The notes: generated by a model not told the origin, from the letters alone. DNA of 64,000 nucleotides from Flavobacterium caseinilyticum (GCF_004349085.1 NZ_SMFM01000004.1:179256-243255), one strand, 5' to 3'; counted from the first letter of the stretch, positions 34,603 through 42,363 are shown. Made by a program: numbers and translations.

Positions 34603-34617
34603 TAATGCTTAACATTA
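34603..34617. promoter_or_regulatory. Candidate LysR operator TAATG-N5-CATTA
   Basis: A perfect 5-bp dyad (TAATG at 34603-34607, CATTA at 34613-34617) lies in the divergent gap, 10 bp from the LysR start codon. Its centre is about 56 bases upstream of the start expected from the -7 element at 34652, the usual place for the LysR recognition site. Overlapping TTAA and TTA/TAA words resemble CbbR half-sites. Confidence 0.5.
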
Positions 34618-34651
34618 CAAATATAAATAAAAATTTATGGATAGCCCATTT

Positions 34652-34659
34652 TACCTTTG
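34652..34659 (+). promoter_or_regulatory. -7 element TACCTTTG of the bicarbonate operon
   Basis: Perfect TAnnTTTG at 34652-34659, 15 bases before the ATG at 34674. There is no TTG at -33, consistent with a promoter that needs the divergent LysR activator. Confidence 0.6.
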
Positions 34660-34673
34660 AGAAAAATAATATT

Positions 34674-34841
34674 ATGAAAAACAAAATTTTTAGTTTGTCA
34701 CTTGGAGCGATATGGCTTATCTGTGGAATCCTCCTGACTCTCCTTGAACCTAAAAACATCTTTTTTACCTTGTTTTTAGGAATCGGAATATTTTTTACGA
34801 CCTATAAATTACCAAAAAAATCAAAAATTATTATAAAATAG
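34674..34841 (+). CDS. Tiny two-helix membrane protein (55 aa), first gene of the bicarbonate operon
   Basis: A 55-residue protein with two hydrophobic helices at about residues 6-25 and 29-44 and a lysine-rich end (KLPKKSKIIIK). Start chosen at ATG 34674, 15 bases after the -7 element; the open frame reaches 34605 but those bases hold the promoter. I do not recognise the family. The next gene starts 2 bp after its stop. Being the promoter-proximal gene of an operon ending in a transporter, it might be an accessory subunit, which is inference. Confidence 0.6.
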   Translation: MKNKIFSLSLGAIWLICGILLTLLEPKNIFFTLFLGIGIFFTTYKLPKKSKIIIK

Positions 34842-34843
34842 CC

Positions 34844-35146
34844 ATGGAAAAAGAATATCAATTTAAGCTGGTTGAAGGTCAATTCGCACCAGCAGAAGCA
34901 GGTAAAGTACTGTTTTCGTTAATCAACAATAAGATTAATTATCATAATTTAGAAAAGTTCAGCAATCAAATTCGATTTGATGAAGACAGTTCGCATTCAA
35001 AAATAAGGATTGAAACTCTATCGGAGGCTTCAGCTTATATCAAAGATTTGATCAGCGAAGCATCATCAAAAAATATAGAACTGAAAATTGAGGGTGTGAT
35101 TCAAATTGTACTTTTGCCTAAAAGCAAAACAGAAGTGAATGTTTAA
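34844..35146 (+). CDS. Unknown 100-residue protein in the bicarbonate operon
   Basis: A soluble 100-residue protein predicted alpha/beta: a strand at EYQFKLVEGQF, a helix at PAEAGKVLFSLINNKINYHN, then FSNQIRFDEDSSHSKIRIETL, a long helix to ISEASSKN and a final strand IEGVIQIVLLPKSK. It recalls an unnamed family of Bacteroidota, with no function known. Its length is like that of SbtB, the PII-like partner of cyanobacterial SbtA, but I see no PII T-loop signature, so that link is only positional. Its stop lies inside the next gene (8-bp overlap), so translation is coupled. Confidence 0.7.
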   Translation: MEKEYQFKLVEGQFAPAEAGKVLFSLINNKINYHNLEKFSNQIRFDEDSSHSKIRIETLSEASAYIKDLISEASSKNIELKIEGVIQIVLLPKSKTEVNV

Positions 35147-35975
35147 AAACAGGAAATTGCTGATTGCCACTAAACATCATAAAGAGCAAGTGATTGCTCC
35201 AATATTTGAAAAAGGATTAGGTGTTCACTGTTTTGTTCCCGACAATTATGATTCGGATATTTTTGGCACATTTTCAGGTGAAGTGGAGCGAAAAAACACG
35301 GCTGTTGCAACCGTCAGAGCAAAATGTTTGGCGGCAATGGAGGAATTTGACTGCGATCTGGCGATTGCCAGCGAAGGCTCTTTTGGTTCACATCCATCTA
35401 TTTTTTTTGCGCAGGCCGATGATGAGTTTTTAATTTTCATCGATAAAAAAAACGATTTGGAAATTATTGCCAGAGAGCTCAGCCTGAATACTAATTTTTA
35501 TGGAGAAAACATCCCTAATAAAGCAGCACTCCAAGATTTTGCAGACAAGATTCAATTTCCTGCCCACGCCATAATTTTGCGAAGCAAGCCGGATGATCTC
35601 ACAACAATAGAAAAGGGGATTACCACAAAGAGTGAATTGGAAGATACTTTTCAGCAGCTTATGAACCAATATGGAAGTGTTTATGCTGAAACTGATATGC
35701 GTGCGCTTTACAATCCCACTCGTATGGATGTGATAAAAGTAGCGGCACAAAAATTATTGGAAACCATAAAAGCTGAATGTCCCAGTTGTAAAACTCCCGG
35801 TTTTAGTGTTACAGATAGTAAACAGGGCTTGCCTTGTTCCTGGTGTTCAGCGCCCACTCGTTCTACATTGAGTTTTATTTACAGTTGTAAAAAGTGTTCT
35901 TTTAGTTCCGAAAAAATGTATCCCCATCAAAAAACAACAGAAGAACCAGGATTCTGCGATTTCTGTAACCCTTAA
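35139..35975 (+). CDS. DUF6671 family protein with carboxy-terminal zinc ribbon
   Basis: A 278-residue soluble protein that fits DUF6671. The amino-terminal 210 residues are alpha/beta, with LLIATKHHKEQVIAPIFEKG at the start, FSGEVERKNTAVATVRAKC and LAIASEGSFGSHPSIFFAQA. The last 65 residues form a double zinc-binding module with four CxxC knuckles (CPSC, CSWC, CKKC, CDFC at about residues 213-276). The function of the family is unknown. It overlaps the 100-residue gene by 8 bp and is followed by the Sua5-type gene after 3 bp, so it is firmly part of the operon. Confidence 0.8.
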   Translation: MFKNRKLLIATKHHKEQVIAPIFEKGLGVHCFVPDNYDSDIFGTFSGEVERKNTAVATVRAKCLAAMEEFDCDLAIASEGSFGSHPSIFFAQADDEFLIFIDKKNDLEIIARELSLNTNFYGENIPNKAALQDFADKIQFPAHAIILRSKPDDLTTIEKGITTKSELEDTFQQLMNQYGSVYAETDMRALYNPTRMDVIKVAAQKLLETIKAECPSCKTPGFSVTDSKQGLPCSWCSAPTRSTLSFIYSCKKCSFSSEKMYPHQKTTEEPGFCDFCNP

Positions 35976-35978
35976 AAT

Positions 35979-36938
35979 ATGAGTATAATCAGTAGTTCGA
36001 TTGAAAAAGCTGTCGCGCTTTTAAATCAGGAGCAAATCATAGGAATTCCTACCGAAACGGTTTATGGTTTAGCAGGTAACATTTACAGTTCTAAGGCAAT
36101 AGAACGTATATATGCGATGAAAAAACGGCCATTTTTTAATCCGTTAATTGTTCATATAAAATCCGCAACTGCTCTTTCTGAAATAGCGAGAGACATTCCT
36201 GAAAAAGCTGCCTTGTTAGCGGAAGCTTTCTGGCCGGGACCTTTAACTTTGGTTTTAAATAAGCAAATTGCCATTCCTGATTTGGTTACCGCTGGTAAAG
36301 ATACCGTAGCGGTAAGAGTTCCAAATCACCCAGAAACCTTAGCCCTGCTTAATGAGTTAGCCTATCCTTTAGCGGCACCGAGTGCTAATCCCTTTGGCGC
36401 TATAAGTCCTACTACGGCAACACATGTCGCCGACTATTTTGAAAAGGAGTTGCCAATGGTTTTGGATGGGGGAGCCTGTCAAAGAGGAATAGAATCAACA
36501 ATCATAGGATTTGAAAATGGGGAACCTATTTTATACCGACTAGGCTCTTTGTCCGTAGAGGATATTGAAGCAGTTGCAGGGTCCGTAAAAATGATTACCC
36601 ATGATAATATTGCCCCAGCGGCGCCAGGCATGCTCTCGAAACATTATGCTCCATTGACTACGACTTTTTTGACAGCTGATGTAAAGAAGAAGCTGGTAAC
36701 TTTTGAAGATCAAAAAATAGGAGTTCTAGTATTCCGAAATGGGATTAACGATCCAAGAATTGTACAACAAGAAATTTTATCTCCTTCAGGAAATCTAGCA
36801 GAAGCAGCTTCCCAATTATATGCTGCTTTGCATCGGTTGGATAATTCCCATCTCGACTGTATTATAGCCGAACGATTTCCAGATTTTGGTTTGGGCAAAA
36901 CAATAAATGACCGGTTAAAAAGAGCTACTCAGAAATAA
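35979..36938 (+). CDS. L-threonylcarbamoyladenylate synthase (Sua5 type, YrdC plus Sua5 domains)
   Basis: Makes threonylcarbamoyl-AMP from threonine, ATP and bicarbonate, the first step of the t6A modification in tRNAs that read ANN codons. The YrdC domain covers residues 10-205, with PTETVYGLAGNIYS, KKRPFFNPLIVHI, FWPGPLTLVL, VAVRVPNHP and LAAPSANPFGAISPT, all standard. The Sua5 domain follows after the linker AAPGMLSKHYAPLTT. Length 319 is normal for Sua5 rather than the shorter TsaC. Located 3 bp after the DUF6671 gene and 30 bp before a bicarbonate transporter gene, which would supply one of its substrates. Whether it is the only such gene in the genome cannot be told from this window. 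Confidence 0.9.
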   Translation: MSIISSSIEKAVALLNQEQIIGIPTETVYGLAGNIYSSKAIERIYAMKKRPFFNPLIVHIKSATALSEIARDIPEKAALLAEAFWPGPLTLVLNKQIAIPDLVTAGKDTVAVRVPNHPETLALLNELAYPLAAPSANPFGAISPTTATHVADYFEKELPMVLDGGACQRGIESTIIGFENGEPILYRLGSLSVEDIEAVAGSVKMITHDNIAPAAPGMLSKHYAPLTTTFLTADVKKKLVTFEDQKIGVLVFRNGINDPRIVQQEILSPSGNLAEAASQLYAALHRLDNSHLDCIIAERFPDFGLGKTINDRLKRATQK

Positions 36939-36968
36939 AATAATAATTTTTTAAAACAAAAGAAATAA

Positions 36969-37934
36969 ATGAATTTAAGTTTATTGTTCGATAATTTAAC
37001 CAATCCAGCCCTATTGTTTTTTGTGTTAGGAATTATAGCGGTCTATGTCAAAAGTGACTTAGAAATTCCTGAAAACACTTCTAAATTCATATCATTATAC
37101 CTTCTTTTTTCCATCGGTTTTAAAGGCGGACAAGAATTGGCTCACAGTCATTTTACTACGGATATACTTTGGTCAATACTCTTTGGTGTGTTGATTGCTG
37201 GATTAATTCCCCTCTACACTTTTTTTATCTTAAAGAAAAAGTATAGCATTGAGAATTCCGGCGCCATAGCTGCTGCTTATGGATCTGTGAGTGCGGTTAC
37301 TTTTGTAACAGCGATCTCTTTTTTAGAAATTCAAAATTACAATTTCAGCGGCCACATGGTTGCTGTAATGGCGCTGATGGAAGCTCCGGCAATTATTATA
37401 GGAGTAATTTTAATCCGATTATTTAGCAAGGAAAAAGTTCAAAAAACCAAGATGACCACAATTGTAAAGCATTCCTTTACTAATGGGAGTGTGCTGTTAA
37501 TTCTGGGGAGTTTAGTGATTGGTTTTTTAGCAAGTGATCAGCAGGCATTGGGAATTAAGCCCTTTACGACAGATATTTTCAAAGGGTTTTTGGCTTTGTT
37601 TTTACTGGATATGGGGATCGTAAGCGGCCGGAAATTAAATGACTTTTTTAAAAGTGGCTGGTTCAGCGTATTTTTCGCTGTAGTTTTTCCACTTATTAAT
37701 GGATGTGTTATCGCTTTTCTAAGTCAATTTATAACCTCGGATGTTGGAAACCGGTTTATTTTTGCGGTTCTCGCAGCGAGCGCTTCCTACATTGCAGTTC
37801 CGGCCGCAATGAAAATTGCCGTCCCAAAAGCGAATCCAGGTATCTTTTTGCCCATGGCCTTGGCGGTCACATTTCCTTTTAATATAACCATCGGAATGCC
37901 TATTTATTTTTCAATTGTATTGTATTATATGTAG
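36969..37934 (+). CDS. SbtA-type sodium-dependent bicarbonate transporter
   Basis: A 321-residue inner-membrane permease with about ten hydrophobic segments in two inverted halves. Family landmarks are LTNPALLFFVLGIIAVYVKS, FSIGFKGGQELAH, GAIAAAYGSVSAVTFVTAI in the first half, LFLLDMGIVSGRKL and SASYIAVPAAMKIAVPKANP in the second. Cyanobacterial SbtA is about 370 residues, the difference lying in the central cytoplasmic loop, which is short here (SKEKVQKTKMT), so regulation by an SbtB-type partner may be altered. It is the last gene of the operon starting at 34674. Without RuBisCO in view, the bicarbonate probably feeds anaplerotic and biosynthetic carboxylations and t6A synthesis. Confidence 0.87.
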   Translation: MNLSLLFDNLTNPALLFFVLGIIAVYVKSDLEIPENTSKFISLYLLFSIGFKGGQELAHSHFTTDILWSILFGVLIAGLIPLYTFFILKKKYSIENSGAIAAAYGSVSAVTFVTAISFLEIQNYNFSGHMVAVMALMEAPAIIIGVILIRLFSKEKVQKTKMTTIVKHSFTNGSVLLILGSLVIGFLASDQQALGIKPFTTDIFKGFLALFLLDMGIVSGRKLNDFFKSGWFSVFFAVVFPLINGCVIAFLSQFITSDVGNRFIFAVLAASASYIAVPAAMKIAVPKANPGIFLPMALAVTFPFNITIGMPIYFSIVLYYM

Positions 37935-38015
37935 TGAGTTGCTTTGCCACGTTTTTGTAAATAATCAATAATGGTTAATTAAATGAGATAGGCTACTTTG
38001 CTTTTTTAATCAAAT

Positions 38016-38120
38016 AAACCTGCGAGTTTGCGCTTGCAGGTTTATTCTAATAATTTAACAATTTAAAAAACCACTAATCTTATTCGATTATCTCGAAACT
38101 TCTTTTCACGAAAGACGTTA
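38016..38120 (-). pseudogene. Copy B of the htpG 3' end with its terminator
   Basis: 105 bp match 40226-40322. The terminator cctgcgagtttgcgcttgca (from 38019) and the following ctaataat..taac run align with those of htpG, and ttcttttcacgaaag (38100-38114) is identical to 40303-40317. In the htpG frame it encodes TSFVKRSFEIIE and a stop, against TAFVKRSFEMIK in the gene; several differences are synonymous (TTC for TTT, GAG for GAA, ATC for ATT). The match breaks off at 38120, where the palindrome at 38121 begins. Confidence 0.8.
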
Positions 38121-38186
38121 GCGCAGTTTTGCAAACTGTGCCCATTTCAATTGGTAAACTCATTAGCACGGATCTGTAATCCATGC
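38121..38186. repeat. Two REP-like palindromes left of the dead transposase
   Basis: Palindrome 1 at 38121-38141 has arms gcgcagttt and aaactgtgc (8 of 9 pairs plus a G-T) with loop tgc; its exact reverse complement recurs at 38907-38927. Palindrome 2 at 38166-38186 has arms gcacggat and atccatgc with loop ctgta (7 of 8 pairs). Such pairs are typical of REP elements moved by RAYT transposases. Confidence 0.75.
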
Positions 38187-38300
38187 CCATTACAATAATC
38201 AATTAAATGTGTTTCAAGATTATTTTTTCGAAAATTCGAAATTTTGGTTTCCTTTTGCCCGTTAAGCAGTTTTTCAAACGGTGTCAAATGCAATTGGAAA

Positions 38301-38855
38301 CTAAAATAAATCTAATAAGACCACATCTAATTCATTTTCCAATGCAGCATAATTTCTTGCACAACTGAAGTAATAATCTTCCGGCATCGTTACAATTTTT
38401 TCATTTACTGGATTATTATGTATGTAATCCATTTTTTATTTTATAAATTTATTGCTGTAAATATGTTCCGCATGATAGCCGTTTTGCCAAACTTTGTACT
38501 GCTGTTCTTGTTTTAAATTTTGACAAGTTTTTTTAAAATAATCCAACATCCATTCTCTTCTGCTTTCGGATTCTTCAATAATAGTCTAAATGATTTTTTT
38601 AGAGGTATGTTTTTTAAAATCACGCATCACAGCGGATAATATAAAACCGTTTGTTGCTTTGCAAAGCAGATGAATATGGCTGTGCATTATACAATATCCA
38701 TAGATTTCTAAGCCCTTTTGAACTTGACAATAGTTTAATACTTGTATAATAATTTGTTTTTGATTTAATCGATTAAAAATATCTACCCAACCCACTGTAG
38801 TTATAGTAATAAAATAAGCATCTTCGGTTGTTGTGGCTTTATACTTTGTAGACAT
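38301..38855 (-). pseudogene. RAYT/IS200-like (Y1-type) transposase, broken by two in-frame stops
   Basis: The minus-strand frame from ATG 38855 to the TAG at 38303-38301 is 184 codons, the size of a REP-associated tyrosine transposase. The first part has DAYFITITTVGWVDIF and the HUH-type site MHSHIHLLCKA (residues 57-67). A TAG at 38588-38586 (codon 90) and a TAA at 38438-38436 interrupt it, but the frame goes on without shift through REWMLDYFKKTCQNLKQEQ, GYHAEHIYSNKFI and MDYIHNNPVNEKIVTMPEDY to LDVVLLDLF. The second stop probably replaces a glutamine codon (CAA to TAA). The protein part after the first stop, which should hold the catalytic tyrosine, can no longer be made in one piece. Confidence 0.85.
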
Positions 38856-38891
38856 TTTTTGTGTTATTTGTATTGTATGCTCACTATTTTT

Positions 38892-39168
38892 TGCTCACTG
38901 CTGCGGGCACAGTTTGCAAAACTGCGCTAAAGATTGTGGGAAGCAAACGACTGCGGTATATTGGCGCAATCGGGATTCGTTTTTTGTATTATGTTTGCTG
39001 TTTGTTCACCATTGTGGGTACAGTTTGCAAAACTGCGCTAACGATTGTGGGAAGCAAACGACTGCGGTATATCGGCGCGATCGGGTTGTTTGCTCATTAT
39101 TTTTTGCTCACTGCTGCGGCCACAGTTTGCAAAACTGCGCGAACAATTGTGGCATATCAGCGCGATTG
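38892..39168. repeat. Three degenerate tandem units carrying the REP-like palindrome
   Basis: Units of about 80 bp at 38892-38974, 39003-39085 and 39105-39168 share 'tgctcactgctgcgg', the 21-bp palindrome (38907-38927, 39018-39038, 39120-39140), 'attgtgggaagcaaacgac' and 'ggcgcgatcggg'; the third is shorter. Spacings between palindromes are 111 and 102 bp. The palindrome is the reverse complement of that at 38121-38141, so the elements flank the transposase pseudogene in opposite orientation. Open frames through this block are accidental. Confidence 0.85.
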
Positions 39169-39240
39169 TTGTAGATCGGCGCAAAAGCGTTGTATTTCCG
39201 ACTAAGACATAGCTCGTAATTGGCGTTGTAAAACGCTTTT

Positions 39241-39870
39241 TTATTTTATTCCAAAAGGTTTTGTCGGTAATTCTTTCAGCCAAGCCTCTCCGTATTTTTT
39301 ATTTAAATAATCTGCAATCATAATATTGTTTTCGGTAGCTCTTTTAAAAGATAAAGGGTCAATTGCACAATTTTCTTTTATAAGACCAATTCCATATTTT
39401 TCTTTGAAATCAGAAAATTCTTTAGGTATTGAGTTGTCAATTCCGTGACTAATGAAATTTAAGTTTCCTGTCGATATTCTTTTCTCAATTTGTTCATCTG
39501 TTAGATTTGTGTCTAAATTCATCGGAAACGAGAAAACTCCACTGTTCAAAGTCAATACCTTTTTTTCTACTAATCGAATTGTGATTGTGTTTTTTTTGTT
39601 TGTAATTCTCGATGGATAATAGGTGTAGGCTGTAAAATCCTCTGTTGAGAATCTGAACTGATATTTGCCTTTACTAGGTAGTGTTATTTGGAAACTTTTA
39701 GTGTCATTAATTTTAATTCTCTCATTAGTTTCGGTTATGAAAAATTCGCCAACCTTTAATTCTTTACCTGTCAAATTTTCAAAAACTACTTCTGCAATAA
39801 TTTTATTTTCAGTCGCTTTAGTAATTGTGAAAGTGAATGCTAAAATCAGAGTTAATATTATTTTTTTCAT
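39241..39870 (-). CDS. Exported protein of unknown function (209 aa)
   Basis: The 209-residue protein begins with a signal peptide (MKKIILTLILAFTFTITKA). Residues 25-110 are beta-rich (IIAEVVFENLTGKELKVGEF, then SFQITLPSKGKYQFRFST), similar in style to a carboxypeptidase-regulatory or DUF4369-like sandwich. The second part is helical and has DTNLTDEQIEKRISTGNLNF and LKELPTKPFGIK at the end. I do not recognise a family. The start at 39870 is chosen because it gives a clean signal peptide; the frame reaches 39927. It lies between the REP block and htpG, within the region bordered by htpG fragments, so it may belong to an inserted segment. Confidence 0.65.
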   Translation of the reverse strand: MKKIILTLILAFTFTITKATENKIIAEVVFENLTGKELKVGEFFITETNERIKINDTKSFQITLPSKGKYQFRFSTEDFTAYTYYPSRITNKKNTITIRLVEKKVLTLNSGVFSFPMNLDTNLTDEQIEKRISTGNLNFISHGIDNSIPKEFSDFKEKYGIGLIKENCAIDPLSFKRATENNIMIADYLNKKYGEAWLKELPTKPFGIK

Positions 39871-40281
39871 TGCTATTGGTTTTATTTTTTTCATATATTC
39901 AATTTTTATTTGTTTTATACAATTCATAAATGCTTAATCACCATTTTTAGATAGTAAAACAGTTAATTATTTGATTCAAAATGTTTTGTAACTTGGATTT
40001 GCTAACGCCTTTGCCGGATTTCACTATCAAAACAAATATATAAATAATCCTTTACAAATTATTAATTATTTACTCCTTTTGTAAAATGAAATTGCAACCG
40101 TAAAATGCTGTAAATAGCCCCGATAGAAGTGAAAATCCTTTGCTGTGGCGGGAGCAAAAAGCAAAGATTGCAGCGGATAGCGGGAGGGAAGTTGTTCTGG
40201 AAAATAATCGTTCTGCTCCAAAAAAAAACCTGCAAGTTTTCGCTTGCAGGTTTAATCTAATAATCTAACGATCTAAAAATC
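39871..40281. other. Gene-free spacer before htpG
   Basis: 411 bp. The right end holds the htpG terminator (40229-40252). Around 40130-40200 there is a richer stretch (gctgtggcgggagcaaaaagc, agcgggagggaag) that looks like the eroded end of something else, but no gene is supported. Confidence 0.45.
40229..40252 (-). terminator. htpG terminator
   Basis: cctgcaag (40229-40236) and cttgcagg (40243-40250) form a perfect 8-bp stem with the loop ttttcg, preceded on the plus strand by eight A's (a U-run when read from htpG). Degenerate copies follow the barrel gene (31721) and the SbtA gene (38019). Confidence 0.85.
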
Positions 40282-42183
40282 TTATTTAATCATTTCAAAA
40301 CTTCTTTTCACGAAAGCCGTTAATGCTTCTCCTTTTAATAGGTTTTGTGATAACTTCGCTAAGTCAAGTGCTTGTTTTACCAAACTCTCCTGAGCGTCTT
40401 TGTCTTTGTTGTTCAGGATGCTTGTTGCCAATTCAGAGTTAGTATTTACTACCAAATTGTACATTTCCGGCATATTTCCCATTCCAAACATTCCGCCGCC
40501 GCCTGACTGACTCATTTCTTTCATTCTACGCATAAATTCCGGTTGCGTGATGATAAATGGCGAAGCATTGCTATCTAAAGCTTCCAGTTGAACTGAATAG
40601 GTTTGTTTAGGAACAATAGCTTCTAAAACAGTTTTTAAGTTGGTTTGCTCTTCCTCAGATAATTTAGAAATGGTAGTTTCCTCTTTCTTGATTAAATTAT
40701 CAATATGATCAGAATCCACACGTACAAAAGTCATGTTGCTGTTATCGCCTTCAATTTTTTGAATTAAATGCGAGATAATTGGAGAATCCAGCAATAAAAC
40801 TTCATATCCTTTGTCTTTTGCTATTTCGATATACGAGTGTTGCGCCTCTTTGTTTCCAGCGTATAAAACCACTAATTTTCCGTCTTTGTCGGTTTGATTT
40901 GCGGCTAGATTTTCTTTTAATTCTTCAAGTGTGTAATATTTACCGTCAACTGTTGGATATAAAACAAATGCACCTGCTTTTTCGTAGAATTTATCTTCAG
41001 AAAGCATTCCGTACTCTAAAACGATTTTGATGTCGTTCCATTTTTGTTCAAAATCCTCACGGTTTTCAGTGAACAACGATTTTAATTTATCCGCAACTTT
41101 ACGCGTGATGTAATTGGAGATTTTCTTAACCGCAGCATCGGCTTGTAATCCAGAACGAGACACGTTCAATGGAATGTCCGGTGAATCCACAACACCTTTC
41201 AGCATCATCAAAAACTCAGGAACAATTCCTTCTACATTATCCGTTACATACACTTGATTTTGGTACAATTGGATTTTGTCTTTCTGAATTTGTAAATCAG
41301 AACCTAATTTTGGGAAATACAAAATACCGGTTAAGTTGAACGGATAATCTACATTTAAATGAATGTGGAATAACGGTTCTTCAAACTGCATTGGGTACAA
41401 TTCATGGTAAAAATTCTTGTAGTCTTCTGCAGATAATTCCGTTGGTTGTTTAGTCCAAGCCGGATTTGGGTTGTTGATGATGTTGTCTACTTCAACTTCT
41501 GTGAAAGTTTTGTCTTTATCTTCTTCAGCAACTTCTTCACCCTTTTTTTGCTCTATTTTTTCAGTTTTGGTTCCAAATTTAATTGGAATCGGCATGAACT
41601 TGTTGTACTTGTTCAACAGTTCTTTGATTTTGTATTCTTCCAAGAATTCCAAAGAATCTTCGGCGATATGCAAAATGATTTCTGTACCACGAGAAGTTTT
41701 GTCCGCTGGTTCTAATGTGAATTCTGGGCTTCCATCACAAGTCCAGTGTGCCGCTGGTTCATCTTTGAATGATTTAGTGATGATTTCCACTTTTTCGGCA
41801 ACCATAAAAGCAGAATAGAAACCAAGACCAAAATGCCCAATAATTCCGGAATCTTTAGCCGAATCTTTGTATTTGTCCAAAAATTCTTCCGCTCCAGAAA
41901 ATGCTACTTGGTTGATGTATTTTTCCACTTCATCAGCAGTCATTCCCAGTCCTTGATCGATAATGTGTAGTTTTTTGCCTTCCTTATCAATTTTTACTTC
42001 GATAATTGGGTTTCCGTATTCTACTTTGGCTTCGCCAATGCTGGTTAAATGCTTTAATTTAAGTGTTGCATCTGTTCCGTTCGAAATCAATTCACGCAAG
42101 AAAATTTCGTGGTCGCTATATAAGAATTTCTTGATTAAAGGAAAGATGTTTTCTACTGACACATTAATTTTACCTGTTGCCAT
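40282..42183 (-). CDS. htpG: Molecular chaperone HtpG (bacterial Hsp90)
   Basis: ATP-dependent chaperone. The 633-residue protein shows the GHKL ATPase domain (ELISNGTDATLKLK, IIDQGLGMTADEV, GHFGLGFYSAFMVA) in residues 1-220, the middle domain with the catalytic-loop arginine in VSRSGLQ, and the dimerisation domain ending in SFEMIK. An acidic linker (KKGEEVAEEDKDKTF, about residues 215-230) sits between the ATPase and middle domains and is longer than in E. coli, as is common in Bacteroidota. Transcribed alone. The last 15 codons and the terminator exist in two more, decayed copies to the left. Confidence 0.96.
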   Translation of the reverse strand: MATGKINVSVENIFPLIKKFLYSDHEIFLRELISNGTDATLKLKHLTSIGEAKVEYGNPIIEVKIDKEGKKLHIIDQGLGMTADEVEKYINQVAFSGAEEFLDKYKDSAKDSGIIGHFGLGFYSAFMVAEKVEIITKSFKDEPAAHWTCDGSPEFTLEPADKTSRGTEIILHIAEDSLEFLEEYKIKELLNKYNKFMPIPIKFGTKTEKIEQKKGEEVAEEDKDKTFTEVEVDNIINNPNPAWTKQPTELSAEDYKNFYHELYPMQFEEPLFHIHLNVDYPFNLTGILYFPKLGSDLQIQKDKIQLYQNQVYVTDNVEGIVPEFLMMLKGVVDSPDIPLNVSRSGLQADAAVKKISNYITRKVADKLKSLFTENREDFEQKWNDIKIVLEYGMLSEDKFYEKAGAFVLYPTVDGKYYTLEELKENLAANQTDKDGKLVVLYAGNKEAQHSYIEIAKDKGYEVLLLDSPIISHLIQKIEGDNSNMTFVRVDSDHIDNLIKKEETTISKLSEEEQTNLKTVLEAIVPKQTYSVQLEALDSNASPFIITQPEFMRRMKEMSQSGGGGMFGMGNMPEMYNLVVNTNSELATSILNNKDKDAQESLVKQALDLAKLSQNLLKGEALTAFVKRSFEMIK

Positions 42184-42325
42184 ATTTTGAATTTTTTAGT
42201 TAATTTTAATGGATAGAATTCTTTCAAATAGAATACCAATTGCGGACGAGGTGACAAATTGTCGTAACTGTTAATTATGATACAAAATAATAAAATTCTG
42301 AAACAAATTTGACTTTCTTAATTAG

Positions 42326-42333
42326 TACCTTTG
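42326..42333 (+). promoter_or_regulatory. -7 element TACCTTTG before the lipocalin-like gene
   Basis: Perfect TAnnTTTG at 42326-42333, 31 bases before the ATG at 42364. The nearest TTG (42309-42311) is only 14 bases upstream, closer than usual. Confidence 0.5.
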
Positions 42334-42363
42334 TTAAAATAACAATATACAAATTTTAAAAAG

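Noticed and set aside
34844..35146. SbtB (PII-like) partner of SbtA
   Set aside because: Size and operon position fit, but I see no PII T-loop or nucleotide-binding signature, so I do not assign it.
38833..39205. Two overlapping open frames of 113-114 codons rich in Cys and repeated words
   Set aside because: They read through the three REP-containing tandem units; the repeated peptide words are just translations of the DNA repeat.
39971..40230. A truncated gene in the richer stretch before htpG
   Set aside because: No frame of useful length or recognisable protein words.
40229..40252. The hairpins at 31721, 38019 and 40229 as independent copies of a REP-type element
   Set aside because: The similarity goes on past the hairpin into the htpG coding end, so duplicated gene ends explain them better.
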